Assembly (NCBI RefSeq): GCF_016587415.1
Contig: NZ_BNJI01000001.1
Span: 558,001 to 622,000 of the forward strand
DNA length: 64,000 nucleotides
Origin: Ktedonobacter sp. SOSP1-85
GTDB lineage: Bacteria; Chloroflexota; Ktedonobacteria; Ktedonobacterales; Ktedonobacteraceae
Reading direction: 5' to 3'
Positions 9,133-17,965 of the stretch are shown here, piece after piece; position 1 is the stretch's first letter; each line of letters begins with the position of its first letter. Under the pieces are notes generated by a model. It made no database searches. It worked only from the letters and a program-made list of their open reading frames with translations, and had not been told where the DNA came from. Position numbers and translations under genes: made by a program.

Positions 9133-9332
9133 AACATCTCCCCTCTTCGCTTTAAACCACTGTGCTATACGTTGTAGTATGCCACAATACACCTCTTCAG
9201 GAAAAGAAATTCAGGCCACCAATGCGCTCGCTTGTGCCAGTGCAAGGCCTGCTGCGTTGACTATAAGAGCGTCACGCTGAGCGCCTCATTCTCCCCCTGC
9301 CAGAGTATTGCTGCCACAATGTCGCTTTCTAT

Positions 9333-12089
9333 CTACATACTAACCGTGAACTGGTAATGACCTGCTTGCGCTGTGTAGACAGCGGCATTCTCCTCGCGTC
9401 GTACAAAGGTGAGGCCCTCTTCCCGAAGCGCCTGGGGCTCCTGGTCATTGATGAGCGCTCCTGGAGCGGCTGGAACATAGACCGTTGCGGTGGTATTGGG
9501 CGGTAGCTCAATCTGCCAGGTAAAGGTTGACTCCTCATAGGCCCAGGCGCTTACGATGCGGCCATGAATCGAATCATAGACGGCGCGCAGGCGTTGCAGA
9601 GAGGGGTCCGGGAAGGGGCGCAATATGCTCTGCTTGAAGGCGGGCTCAGGCATCTCCTGGGTTTCAATACCCGCCGCATAGCGATAGAGCCACTCTCCCA
9701 CCGAACCAAAGGAGTAATGGTTGAACGAATTCATCAGCGGGGTCTGAAAGCCCTTTTCAGCCGTCCAGCCATCCCAACGCTCCCAGATGGTGGTCGCGCC
9801 ATGCCGAATAGAGTAGCCCCAGGAGGGAAAAGTGTCCTTAAGCAGGAGTTGGTAGGCAACATCAACGCGCCCATTCTCGGTCAACGTTGGCAGGAGATGC
9901 GCAACGCCTACAAAGCCAGTCGAGAGATGGCCGCCTCGACGCTGGATATCCTCAACCAGGTGTTGTGTGGCTATAGGGCGCAGAGCCTCAGGCATAAGGC
10001 CGAAGCGCAGAGCCAGAACATAGCCAGTCTGCGTTTCGCCCGCCACCCGCCCGTCTGGCGTGATATGCGAGGTCTGGAACGCAGTCTGGATGCGCGCAAA
10101 GAGTTTATCGTAACGCATTGCGTCGTCTTCGCGCCCCAGGACACGTGCGATCTTTGCCAGGAGAGCGGCACTGTGCGCAAAAAAGGCATCGGCAATGACG
10201 TCCTTTGGTGTCTCAGCCTCGATAGAAAGCCAGTCACCAAAGTCCCATTGCCCCTCACCCCCGCCATTGCGTCGTTTGCGCCAGCGCCCATCGGGATTGG
10301 CCTCGACCAGGAACTCCAGCCAGCGCGTCATCGACGTGTACTGGCGTGCAAGCAGGCGGGTATCGCCATAGGCCAGGTACAGCGTCCAGGGAACGATAAT
10401 GCCGGCATCTGACCAGGCCGGAGCGCCAGCCCTGGGATCAATGATGCTGGGGACAATATTTGGCAGCCAGCCCTCGGGAGATTGGGCATCCGCCACATCA
10501 CTCAGCCACCTGGTAAAGAACGCGGCCACATCTGCATTATAGGTCGCGGTCCGCGCGAAGATCTGGGCATCACCCATCCAGCCCAGGCGCTCGTCGCGCT
10601 GGGGACAATCCGTTGGGACCTCTAAAAAGTTGCCGCGTTGCCCCCACTCGATATTATGCACAAGCTGATTAAGCATAGCGTTTGAACTCAGGAGGGAACC
10701 TGTTGGCGGCGTCGGGGTCTGTACAACAATACCAGTAATATGCTCATTGGTGAGTTGACCAGGATAGCCCGTAACCTCGACATAGCGGAAGCCGTGGAAG
10801 GTAAAATGTGGCTCATACACCTCTTCACCCTCGCCTTTGAGTGTGTAGAGATCCGTCGCTCGCGCCGTGCGCAGGTTCTCGGTATAGAGCGTCCCATCAG
10901 CTTGCAGCATCTCGCCGAAACGCAGTTGCACCGTTGTCCCGGCTGGCCCCGTCACGCGTAGCCGCATCCAGCCAACCATGTTCTGCCCCAGATCGACAAG
11001 ATAGGTACCGGGTTGTAGCTCTCGAATCTGCTGCGGCGTTAACTCAGCCACCTTCTGGACACCCGGTCCATACTGTGCCACGAGTAAGGTCGCATCCAGA
11101 GGCTGAATAGTGACCGCTTGCCAGTGCGCCTCATCAAAGCCAGCCTGGTCCCATCCAGGCTGCTCCAGGCGTGCATCATAGGCCTCGCCCATCAACATAT
11201 CTGAGTACTGTAAGGCCCCGGTCGCCGTTTTCCAGGATTCGTCTGAGACAACGACTTCACGCGAGCCATCACTATACTCCAGTTCAAGCTGCACCAGGGC
11301 TTGCACCGACTGGCCATAAAAATTGCGTTGGCCTAGCCAGCTCATGACTCCACGATACCAGCCATCCCCCAGAATAACGCCTAGAGCGTTCTCGCCCGGC
11401 ACAAGGAGCGAAGTCACATCATAGGTCTGGTACTGTAAACGCTGATGATAGTCGGTCCAACCAGGGCGGAAATAGTCATCACCAACACGCTGCCCATTGA
11501 GCGAGAGGAGATAGAGGCCGCGCGCGGTCGCATAGAGACGCGCCTGTTTGAGTCCGGCGCCAACCCGAAACTCCTTGCGCACCAGCGGACAAGGGCGAGC
11601 CTTCTCGTCAAATTCAGCCTGGATGTGTTGCCAGCGCTCAATTTCTTCCGCCAGCACCCCTGACTGCTGTGCAAGGTGTGGAGAAAAATGGGCTGCAGCT
11701 TGCTCTGGCTCTGGTACAACCATCCATTGCCCACGCCAATCATCACGTTGCAATAGGCCCATCTCCCACCATGCAGGCTCGCTATAATCACTTACCTGGC
11801 CCTGCTCATCCCAGATACGCACCTGCCACCAGACCCGTTGTCGTGATTGGAGAGAGAGACCTGCATATGCAATATGGGTTGAATGCTCCGAAAGCACCTT
11901 GCCGCTATCCCAGAGCAACGAGGTTCGCTTCGCTAATGCCTCGGGGCTAGACGCAACAAGAATTTGATAGGCGCTCTGGCGAGCCCCACGTTGGGAGGCC
12001 TCCAGACGCCAGTAGAAACGGGGATACACACAATCGATACCGAGTGGATTCTGGGCATATTCACAGCGCAGCGCAGCAATCCTGGTCAT
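9333..12089 (-). CDS. Alpha-L-rhamnosidase, GH78
   Basis: A 918-residue glycoside hydrolase. The N-terminal beta-sandwich region (YWRLE, YQILVASS, WWQVRIWD) precedes an (alpha/alpha)6 catalytic barrel with the GH78 hallmark DCPQRDERLGWMGDAQ at about residues 493-508, containing acidic catalytic residues. No signal peptide is visible, so it acts inside the cell on imported rhamnosides such as plant flavonoid glycosides. ATG 12089 follows AGAGGGG; codons upstream to 12131 have no support. It is the first gene of the minus-strand run 12089 to 6412. Confidence 0.9.
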   Translation of the reverse strand: MTRIAALRCEYAQNPLGIDCVYPRFYWRLEASQRGARQSAYQILVASSPEALAKRTSLLWDSGKVLSEHSTHIAYAGLSLQSRQRVWWQVRIWDEQGQVSDYSEPAWWEMGLLQRDDWRGQWMVVPEPEQAAAHFSPHLAQQSGVLAEEIERWQHIQAEFDEKARPCPLVRKEFRVGAGLKQARLYATARGLYLLSLNGQRVGDDYFRPGWTDYHQRLQYQTYDVTSLLVPGENALGVILGDGWYRGVMSWLGQRNFYGQSVQALVQLELEYSDGSREVVVSDESWKTATGALQYSDMLMGEAYDARLEQPGWDQAGFDEAHWQAVTIQPLDATLLVAQYGPGVQKVAELTPQQIRELQPGTYLVDLGQNMVGWMRLRVTGPAGTTVQLRFGEMLQADGTLYTENLRTARATDLYTLKGEGEEVYEPHFTFHGFRYVEVTGYPGQLTNEHITGIVVQTPTPPTGSLLSSNAMLNQLVHNIEWGQRGNFLEVPTDCPQRDERLGWMGDAQIFARTATYNADVAAFFTRWLSDVADAQSPEGWLPNIVPSIIDPRAGAPAWSDAGIIVPWTLYLAYGDTRLLARQYTSMTRWLEFLVEANPDGRWRKRRNGGGEGQWDFGDWLSIEAETPKDVIADAFFAHSAALLAKIARVLGREDDAMRYDKLFARIQTAFQTSHITPDGRVAGETQTGYVLALRFGLMPEALRPIATQHLVEDIQRRGGHLSTGFVGVAHLLPTLTENGRVDVAYQLLLKDTFPSWGYSIRHGATTIWERWDGWTAEKGFQTPLMNSFNHYSFGSVGEWLYRYAAGIETQEMPEPAFKQSILRPFPDPSLQRLRAVYDSIHGRIVSAWAYEESTFTWQIELPPNTTATVYVPAAPGALINDQEPQALREEGLTFVRREENAAVYTAQAGHYQFTVSM

Positions 12090-12151
12090 CCTTAACCCCT
12101 CTTTCAAGCATTGAGTTTTTTCTGCCAACACATTATGGCCAATACATTAAA

Positions 12152-12216
12152 ATCTTATTCCGAACCCCAACGCCACTGGCGTGTCTAGCGCTTCGCGCTC
12201 AGGGTTTTCGGATCAG
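12152..12216 (+). repeat. Cloverleaf-like intergenic repeat, copy 2
   Basis: Closest relative of copy 1: TCTTATTCCGAA at the left, CGCCACTGGCG and AGCGCTTCGCGCT hairpins inside, and CAGGGTTTTCGGATCAG at the right. It lies 63 bases upstream of the rhamnosidase start. Confidence 0.75.
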
Positions 12217-12325
12217 TAGTAATTCGTAATTAACGAAAGTGTAACTGCGAGAAAAATATTTGTCAATTTAAAGTTGAGAAAGAATGGATTGGGACCCTGC
12301 TGTTCTCCTTTTTCTTGTAATAAAA

Positions 12326-12373
12326 GAGGGAAGCCCCCTATACAGCTAAAACTTATAGGATTCAGCTTCCCTC
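12326..12373. terminator. Hairpin GAGGGAAGC/GCTTCCCTC
   Basis: Nine-base outer arms with an inner CCTATA/TATAGG pair. It is downstream of the minus-strand Cys-rich gene (ends 12418) and is the likely terminator. Confidence 0.5.
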
Positions 12374-12417
12374 TCTACTTGGCTATAAGCAATATCAAAA
12401 ATAGTATCTGTGTTTGC

Positions 12418-12654
12418 TTAAGCGTCGCGGTCACGCATGTCCTGCGCGCCCGCCTTGCGCGCGCAGTGGGCGCAGCAATACATCGAGCCATGCGTCTCTA
12501 CTCCATGCCCCACAATCCGACAGCCACAGTGCTGACAGGTAGGCGCTAGAGCTGCGATGGCGCACTCAAAGCTATCAAACACATGCCTCTTTCCGGACAT
12601 GTTGACCTCAAAGGCCTTGTCATACTCATTGCCACATTGTTCACATTGCGACAT
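12418..12654 (-). CDS. Small CxxC-rich zinc-binding protein
   Basis: A 78-residue protein with nine cysteines: CEQCG near the start, SFEC in the middle, CQHCGC, then CCAHC near the end, with HVFDS and GHGVETHG supplying histidines. The pattern fits two zinc sites of a treble-clef or metallothionein-like small protein; I know conserved unnamed proteins of this kind in actinobacteria and Chloroflexota. ATG 12654 follows AAAGGAG by about ten bases and fits the start of conserved sequence; the frame continues to 12702. Function unknown. Confidence 0.65.
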   Translation of the reverse strand: MSQCEQCGNEYDKAFEVNMSGKRHVFDSFECAIAALAPTCQHCGCRIVGHGVETHGSMYCCAHCARKAGAQDMRDRDA

Positions 12655-12931
12655 AGCTATCTCACTCCTTTTTCCTTGCATGGTGCTCTTTCCCATTGCC
12701 ATTATACCGAGCAGAAAAAGCTAAAGATTAGGTAAGCCAGGAAGAAAGGCTTCTTTCTATATGCCACTCTATTGCTCTCATTCTTGAGTTCTCTTTTGCA
12801 AATGCGTATTTGCTTCGGCAGGGGTACGTTGGGTGTAGAAACAAAAAGAGAGCGCAGGCCAACTGGCCACTCGCTTCCTTTTTACGGAACATATTTCCTG
12901 CCAGATACAGTATTCAGGAGAAAAAGATACT

Positions 12932-13780
12932 ATGATGTTTTCACACATTGCCCTGGTGTCGGAGATCGATGCCATTAGCATGCCAGAACTGACTCGCGTC
13001 GCCGCGGCACTCCAAAAGCAGGTAACCCGCGATTTTTCCCCCATCTGGAATATCTATGGAACCGTTGATGCCTTCAGCCGCCTGGAGGATGTGCCCCTGG
13101 GTTACTGGCCCATCATCGTTCGCGCCAATGTTCCTGATCACGCACTCGGCTTCCACCTCGATGAGCAGGGTCAGCCCTACGCACTCGTCCAGTACTCCAA
13201 TAGCTGGTCACTCAGCGCCAGCCATGAGTGCCTGGAGATGCTGGCCGATCCTTATGGGAATCGCCTGGTTGCCGGCCCCTCTTTGAAGAGAGAGCATGGT
13301 CGCGTTCAGTACCTCCTTGGCATCTGCGATCCCTGTCAGGGCGCGGAACTGGCCTACACCGTCAATGACATCCTCGTCTCCGACTTCTGCACACCTCACT
13401 ACTATGAGCCTGTGCGCGCCAACGGCGAGCGCTATAGCTACACCGGCGCCATTACTGAGCCCCGCCAGGTGCTTCCCGGTGGCTATATCACCTGGTTCAA
13501 CGCCAATGATGGACACTACTGGCAGTTCCGCCAGCTCGGCGTCGATGGTGGCTATGTCGATCTGGGCACATCACCCGTACAGCAGCGCTTCAGCCTGCGC
13601 GAAAACTATGATCGCCTGACTCCACGCACCCCGATTGCGCGTGGTCTTCCCAACGATAGCCGCCAACTTCAGGCTGCTCGCGAAGCCGCCTGGTTCACTG
13701 GTGAGAAGACGGCTCTCTACGCGCAAAAACTTCATTACACGATTGATCGTGTGGTGCAAGAGGCCTATGCTCGCGTTTAG
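12932..13780 (+). CDS. Unknown protein with an SHExxE motif
   Basis: A 282-residue soluble protein. SASHECLEMLADP at residues 95-107 places a His-Glu pair and further Glu and Asp residues on what reads as a helix, reminiscent of zinc-metallopeptidase helices but without a full HExxH. The rest is rich in aromatic residues. I recall unnamed homologues in other soil bacteria sharing this motif, but no activity is established. ATG 12932 follows AGGAG by eleven bases. The next gene, 74 bases on, is a tiny Cys-rich protein and may be co-transcribed. Confidence 0.55.
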   Translation: MMFSHIALVSEIDAISMPELTRVAAALQKQVTRDFSPIWNIYGTVDAFSRLEDVPLGYWPIIVRANVPDHALGFHLDEQGQPYALVQYSNSWSLSASHECLEMLADPYGNRLVAGPSLKREHGRVQYLLGICDPCQGAELAYTVNDILVSDFCTPHYYEPVRANGERYSYTGAITEPRQVLPGGYITWFNANDGHYWQFRQLGVDGGYVDLGTSPVQQRFSLRENYDRLTPRTPIARGLPNDSRQLQAAREAAWFTGEKTALYAQKLHYTIDRVVQEAYARV

Positions 13781-13854
13781 CCAGCACTGGCCCGTAACGG
13801 GTTCACTGAGAGAGACTTTTTTTACATCGTTAGTCAGCATAAGGAGCATCTACT

Positions 13855-14058
13855 ATGTGCGTTAGCTGTGGTTGCGGCAAAGTGAATGACAATCATGGTG
13901 ATAGCCGCAATATCACCCAGAGCGATATTGTTACTGCCGCTCAGGCGGCCGGCATCACTCCCGAGCAGGCCGCACAAAACCTGATGGACACCTGTCAGCA
14001 AATGAGTTCAGGCTCGCAGAAACAGTCCCCGCGCAACACCAACACGCGTGAGCGCTAA
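13855..14058 (+). CDS. Small protein with N-terminal MCVSCGCG motif
   Basis: A 67-residue protein starting MCVSCGCGKVNDNHGD followed by RNIT and a short helical part (residues 22-48). The Cys-Gly cluster at residues 2-7 and the HGD suggest a small metal site. Proteins beginning this way are widespread in actinobacteria and Chloroflexota, without a known function. AAGGAG stands eight bases before the ATG. It ends about 45 bases before a strong hairpin. Confidence 0.65.
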   Translation: MCVSCGCGKVNDNHGDSRNITQSDIVTAAQAAGITPEQAAQNLMDTCQQMSSGSQKQSPRNTNTRER

Positions 14059-14102
14059 ATCTCGCTCCTAGAGCTGCTTCAAGCAAGACTCTAGACGCGA
14101 GA

Positions 14103-14146
14103 CAGAGGCAGGAGAGAGGAAGCATATATCCTCTCTCCTGCCTCTG
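14103..14146 (+). terminator. Hairpin with 18-bp perfect arms
   Basis: Arms 14103-14120 and 14129-14146, loop of eight bases, directly after the small MCVSCGCG gene: its probable terminator. Confidence 0.65.
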
Positions 14147-14162
14147 CATTTAACTTGACTCC

Positions 14163-14180
14163 TCGCGCCTGCGGCGCTCG
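14163..14180 (+). repeat. GCGCC-TGC-GGCGC mini-hairpin motif, copy 2
   Basis: The same sequence as copy 1 (TCGCGCCTGCGGCGCTCG), again immediately left of a long hairpin (14181). Confidence 0.7.
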
Positions 14181-14253
14181 TTGTGTAGTAGGTAGTGTGG
14201 CATGCTCTCGTAGCCTGAGGCTACGAGAGCATGCCACACTACCTACTACACAA
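14181..14253. terminator. Long perfect hairpin (35-bp arms, 3-base loop)
   Basis: Arms 14181-14215 and 14219-14253 match exactly. Its sequence is unrelated to the hairpin at 1502 although the adjoining motif is the same. Its outer tail ACACAA also begins the 42-base tandem repeat that follows. Confidence 0.65.
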
Positions 14254-14372
14254 TAGTTTGCTTGCTATTTTTCTGCTACATTTCTCTCTACACAATAGTT
14301 TGCTTGCTATTTTTCTGCTACATTTCTCTCTACACAATAGCTTGCTTACTATTTTTCTGCTACATTTCTCTC
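14248..14372 (+). repeat. Three tandem copies of a 42-base unit
   Basis: Copies at 14248-14289, 14290-14331 and 14332-14372. The first two are identical; the third has two substitutions and lacks the last base. The period is a multiple of three and one frame reads a hydrophobic 14-residue repeat, but no ribosome site supports translation. It lies about 140 bases before the MerR gene. Confidence 0.85.
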
Positions 14373-14509
14373 AAGAGAAAAATTCGTCTGAAGAAGACTT
14401 GACTTTCACGTCACGGCAAAGTTTATGCTTAGTAATAACTTCAGCAAGAACGCGATGACGAGTTCTACCTATCCCTGGAGATTCTGCAAGAGAAAGAGGA
14501 ACGCAAGCC

Positions 14510-15418
14510 TTGTTCAAAATTAGCGATTTCTCAAAGTTGAGTCAGGTGTCCATGCGCACACTTCGCTACTATGATGAAATTGGGCTGCTCAAACCAGTAC
14601 AGGTCGATCCCACAACGGGGTATCGCTACTACTCGATTGACCAGTTACCCCGTCTGAACCGTATTTTGGCCTTTAAAGACCTGGGATTTGAGCTCTCGCA
14701 AATCGTCCAGCTCCTGGACGAAGAGGTTCCTCCTGCGCAAATACGTGGCATGCTCCGACTCAAACAAATCGAACTCCAGCAACGTGTCCAGGCAGAACAA
14801 GAACGGCTGGCACGTGTCGAATCTCGTCTCAAACAGATTGAGATGGATGATGCGAAACCTACTCACGAAGTGGCCATCAAAAAGATTAAACCTCAAATCG
14901 TCGCTTCAAGCCGAAAGGTTGTGGCAAATAGCACACAACGACATCAACTTGCGAACGAGATGCTTGACTTTCTTCAACGCCAGGGCGTAAAGCAGGTCGA
15001 TCATCTTCTCTATATCGAACAAGATGGTGGCTATCACGAAGATGATACCAGTGGCATTGAGATCGCTGTTCCCGTGCATAGCTCCTCCGTTGGCAACATT
15101 GTGGAGCAGAGCGGTGGAAAAATCACGGTACGCGAGCTTCCGGGAGTCAATACCATGGCAACACTCCTCCATCACGGCAGTCCCGATACCATGATGGAGG
15201 CCTACCAGGCATTGGGCATGTGGCTCCAGGTCAATGACTACACTATTACCGGCCATTGCCGCAAGGTCTGTCTGCAACGCGAAGGGGATTTTGAGTCTTA
15301 TATCACTGAGATTCAATTTCCCGTTGAGAAGCGCGATAGTAGCAATACCAGCAAATCGTCCTTCTTTTTCGGTCAACAGACACGCCAGGGCCATGGAGTT
15401 GGTACACCCAAGGGTTGA
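14510..15418 (+). CDS. MerR-family regulator with GyrI-like effector domain
   Basis: A 302-residue regulator. Residues 1-70 are the MerR winged helix (MFKISDFSKLSQVSMRTLRYYDEIGLL, then GYRYYSIDQL), residues about 80-120 a coiled-coil dimer helix, and 130-275 a GyrI/BmrR-like ligand-binding domain. Relatives sense drugs or cationic compounds and activate efflux genes by untwisting a promoter. The start is TTG 14510, nine bases after AAAGAGGA; no ATG is available before the DNA-binding helix. Its target is not evident; it points toward the phosphotransferase operon but with 370 bases between. Confidence 0.85.
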   Translation: MFKISDFSKLSQVSMRTLRYYDEIGLLKPVQVDPTTGYRYYSIDQLPRLNRILAFKDLGFELSQIVQLLDEEVPPAQIRGMLRLKQIELQQRVQAEQERLARVESRLKQIEMDDAKPTHEVAIKKIKPQIVASSRKVVANSTQRHQLANEMLDFLQRQGVKQVDHLLYIEQDGGYHEDDTSGIEIAVPVHSSSVGNIVEQSGGKITVRELPGVNTMATLLHHGSPDTMMEAYQALGMWLQVNDYTITGHCRKVCLQREGDFESYITEIQFPVEKRDSSNTSKSSFFFGQQTRQGHGVGTPKG

Positions 15419-15423
15419 GTCCG

Positions 15424-15456
15424 CTTGCTCTTTCCCTGTCGCTCAACCCGAGCAAG
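15424..15456 (+). terminator. Weak hairpin after the MerR gene
   Basis: CTTGCTC (15424-15430) pairs with GAGCAAG (15450-15456). A modest candidate terminator. Confidence 0.35.
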
Positions 15457-15578
15457 AGGTTCTGATAGCACATTTTGTTCGTTTTTCACGCGCATGTGGC
15501 CAATAAGAAAAGTCTATGTCAATGGAGCACCATAGACGCAAAAGGAGGTGAATCCACAAAGACAACGTTCGTCCTTTC

Positions 15579-15595
15579 GATACAATGTTTGTATC
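15579..15595. promoter_or_regulatory. Palindrome GATACAA-tgt-TTGTATC, candidate operator
   Basis: A perfect 7+3+7 palindrome lying about 195 bases before the first phosphotransferase gene, the kind of site a GntR- or LacI-type repressor would use. No repressor gene is adjacent. A perfect AAAGGAGGTGA anti-16S match at 15541 has no convincing start codon after it. Confidence 0.35.
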
Positions 15596-15626
15596 AAAAC
15601 AGCACTCGTTTTCTCATTTTTCGACT

Positions 15627-15693
15627 TCGATCTTATTCCGAAACCCAACGCCACATACGTGTCTAGCGCGTCGCGCTCAGGGTGTTCGGATCA
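15627..15693 (+). repeat. Cloverleaf-like intergenic repeat, copy 3
   Basis: Same element with ACATACGTG in place of the ACTGGCGTG arm and GCGTCGCGCTC in the second arm. It lies in the leader of the phosphotransferase operon, about 95 bases before the first start codon, so it would be transcribed. Confidence 0.7.
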
Positions 15694-15788
15694 GAGGTTC
15701 ACGCGCAATGGAATGCGTAGAGAAAGGTCCCCTTCATACAAGCGACTTTTCATTACGCCAGACTCGCAAGGAAAGAGGAGCACAACAC

Positions 15789-17366
15789 ATGAGTATTGGC
15801 AATTCAGCTGTCTCCACATCCTCTCAATCGAGCGGATGGGACCGTATTTTAGGCGGCGCGCAAAGTATTGGCCGCTCGCTTATGCTACCTATCGCCGTTC
15901 TGCCAGCCGCCGCCCTGCTGCTGCGCTTTGGACAGGACGACTTCGTACAATTACCCTGGATGGTGGCTATCGGGAGCCATGTCTTTGGTCCCTGGCTGGC
16001 GGCAGCAGGCAATGCGGTCTTCAGCAACCTACCAATAATTTTTGCTATCGGCATCGCCATCGGTCTTGCTGGTGGTGAGGGCGCAGCCGCTCTCGCAGGC
16101 CTGGTAGGCTTCCTGGTCTTTACGGCAGTCTTCAATACCGTTATCCCTCAGGTCGATGGTAAGCCCGATCCCAGCATTAATATGGGCGTCCTCTCTGGTA
16201 TTATGGTTGGACTCATCACAGCCGGGCTGTATAAACGTTTCCATGATATTCGCCTCCCTGATTACCTGGCCTTCTTCGGCGGACGCCGCTTTGTCCCCAT
16301 CATTACCGCCTTCACAATGCTTATTCTGGGTATTGTCCTGGGCTATATCTGGCCCCCTATCCAGCAGGGCATCAATAGTGTGGGCCTGGGCATCGTCTCC
16401 CTTGGTCCTATCGGCACTGGTATTTATGGCTTTTTGAACCGTTTGCTGATTCCCGTTGGTCTGCATCACGTGCTGAACTCGTATGTCTGGTTCCAGCTCG
16501 GCACATACAATGGTGCGACTGGCGTGGTTCATGGAGATCTGAACCGCTACTTCGCGGGCGATCCCACCGCCGGCAACTTCATGGCTGGCTTCTTCCCCAT
16601 GATGATGTTCGGTCTACCAGGCGCCTGTCTGGCCATGATTCGCCAGGCGAAATACCCGAAGGTCGCGGCTGGTATCCTGCTCTCCGCCGCTTTCGCCTCG
16701 TTCCTGACCGGTATCACAGAGCCTATCGAGTTCGCGTTCCTGTTTGTCGCGCCAGTTCTCTTCGTCATCCATGCCTTGCTCACAGGAACCGCGCTAGCCA
16801 TCTGTACCCTGCTCAACATTAAAATCGGCTTCGGTTTCTCAGCTGGCTTTATCGACTATGCCCTGAACTTTAACAAGTCGAATACGACCAACCCGCTGTT
16901 ACTCTTGCTCATCGGTCTCATCTACGGCGTCGTCTACTACTTTGTCTTTAGCTTCTGCATCAAGCGCTTCAACCTGGGGACACCTGGACGCGGCGAAGAA
17001 TCCACCGGTCTGAGCGCGGACTGGATTCTCCCCGAGAGCCAGCGCGGCCCCAAACCAGGCACTGTTGCCACCGCAACGGCGACCACGGCTGATGAAGACA
17101 AAGATACAGTCCTGGCGCGCAACGTCGTTGATGCCCTGGGTGGCAAAGAGAACATCCAGAGCGTTGAAGGCTGCATCACGCGCCTGCGCCTCTTCATCAA
17201 CGAGCCTGATTCGATTGACGAGCCTCGCTTGAAGAGTCTTGGCGCCTCTGGGGTTGTCAAACGCGGTAAAGTTGTACAGGTAGTGATGGGAACCCAGTCG
17301 GATCGCATCGCTGCTCGTATGGGCCGCATTATTAAAGAGAAGACCACTGTCGAAGAAAACGCTTAA
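15789..17366 (+). CDS. PTS EIICB, N-acetylglucosamine type
   Basis: A 525-residue membrane permease of the glucose/GlcNAc phosphotransferase class. The EIIC part (about residues 10-400) has many hydrophobic helices and family motifs such as HHVLNSYVWFQLG, HGDLNRYFAGDPTAGNFMAG and GITEPIEFAFLF; the GDLNRYFAGDPTAG block is typical of GlcNAc permeases. The C-terminal EIIB domain carries the phosphorylated cysteine in EGCITRLR (about residue 462). EIIA is a separate gene downstream. ATG 15789 follows AGAGGAG; the frame open from 15585 merely reads through the cloverleaf repeat. Confidence 0.9.
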   Translation: MSIGNSAVSTSSQSSGWDRILGGAQSIGRSLMLPIAVLPAAALLLRFGQDDFVQLPWMVAIGSHVFGPWLAAAGNAVFSNLPIIFAIGIAIGLAGGEGAAALAGLVGFLVFTAVFNTVIPQVDGKPDPSINMGVLSGIMVGLITAGLYKRFHDIRLPDYLAFFGGRRFVPIITAFTMLILGIVLGYIWPPIQQGINSVGLGIVSLGPIGTGIYGFLNRLLIPVGLHHVLNSYVWFQLGTYNGATGVVHGDLNRYFAGDPTAGNFMAGFFPMMMFGLPGACLAMIRQAKYPKVAAGILLSAAFASFLTGITEPIEFAFLFVAPVLFVIHALLTGTALAICTLLNIKIGFGFSAGFIDYALNFNKSNTTNPLLLLLIGLIYGVVYYFVFSFCIKRFNLGTPGRGEESTGLSADWILPESQRGPKPGTVATATATTADEDKDTVLARNVVDALGGKENIQSVEGCITRLRLFINEPDSIDEPRLKSLGASGVVKRGKVVQVVMGTQSDRIAARMGRIIKEKTTVEENA

Positions 17367-17374
17367 CGCCTGAT

Positions 17375-17420
17375 GCCGTATGAGTAGCCAGTCATTGTAT
17401 AGACTGGCTACTCATACGGC
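17375..17420 (+). terminator. Intercistronic hairpin, 19-bp arms
   Basis: Arms 17375-17393 and 17402-17420, loop of eight bases, no U-run. It lies between EIICB and EIIA and may stabilise the upstream transcript or attenuate the downstream genes rather than stop transcription. Confidence 0.55.
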
Positions 17421-17464
17421 TAGCATACCTGGTTTTTACATTTTACCTGGATGGAAGGAACATA

Positions 17465-17917
17465 ATGGCACGTATTCCCATTTTAGCACCCATTGATGGC
17501 ACAGCCGTCGCCCTGGAAACCGTTCCCGATGAAGTCTTCGCGCAGAAGATGGCCGGAGACGGCGTCGCCATCGCGCCAGAAGGTGCGGTCGCGGTCGCAC
17601 CCGTGAGCGGCGACCTCATCAAGCTCTTCCCTGGCGGTCACGCCTTTGGTATCGCCACTCCCGAAGGTGTGGAACTGATCGTCCATATTGGCCTGGACAC
17701 AATTGAATTGGGCGGTGAGGGCTTTGAGAATATCGCCACCGAGGGCCAGCACGTTGAGGCTGGAACGCCGATTGTACGCTTCAATCGGGCTACCATCGAA
17801 CGCCTGGGTAAATCCGTCATCAGCCCCGTCGTCTCTTCGGGTGCGGGAACAGTCACACAGCATGCCCAGGGGCCTGTTAAAGCTGGGCGAGATGTGCTTT
17901 TTGTCCTGGAAGTCTAG
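17465..17917 (+). CDS. PTS EIIA, glucose family
   Basis: A 150-residue cytoplasmic phosphocarrier. His59 (GGHAFGI) and His74 (LIVHIGLDTIEL) are the two conserved histidines; His74 is the one phosphorylated by HPr. It completes the EIICB permease encoded just upstream. GAAGGAA precedes the ATG. Confidence 0.9.
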   Translation: MARIPILAPIDGTAVALETVPDEVFAQKMAGDGVAIAPEGAVAVAPVSGDLIKLFPGGHAFGIATPEGVELIVHIGLDTIELGGEGFENIATEGQHVEAGTPIVRFNRATIERLGKSVISPVVSSGAGTVTQHAQGPVKAGRDVLFVLEV

Positions 17918-17965
17918 ATTAGTATTCTATTCCTGGCTATTCGTTCAACGTTCACTACCTTCTTA

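Noticed and set aside
14248..14372. Possible CRISPR array
   Set aside because: The units are head-to-tail with no spacers, and no cas genes are present.
14231..14458. 75-codon frame with a hydrophobic 14-residue repeat
   Set aside because: It is produced by the 42-base DNA repeat, starts inside the hairpin arm and has no ribosome site.
15585..15788. N-terminal extension of the PTS EIICB frame
   Set aside because: The extension reads through the cloverleaf repeat; ATG 15789 has its own ribosome site and fits the family start.
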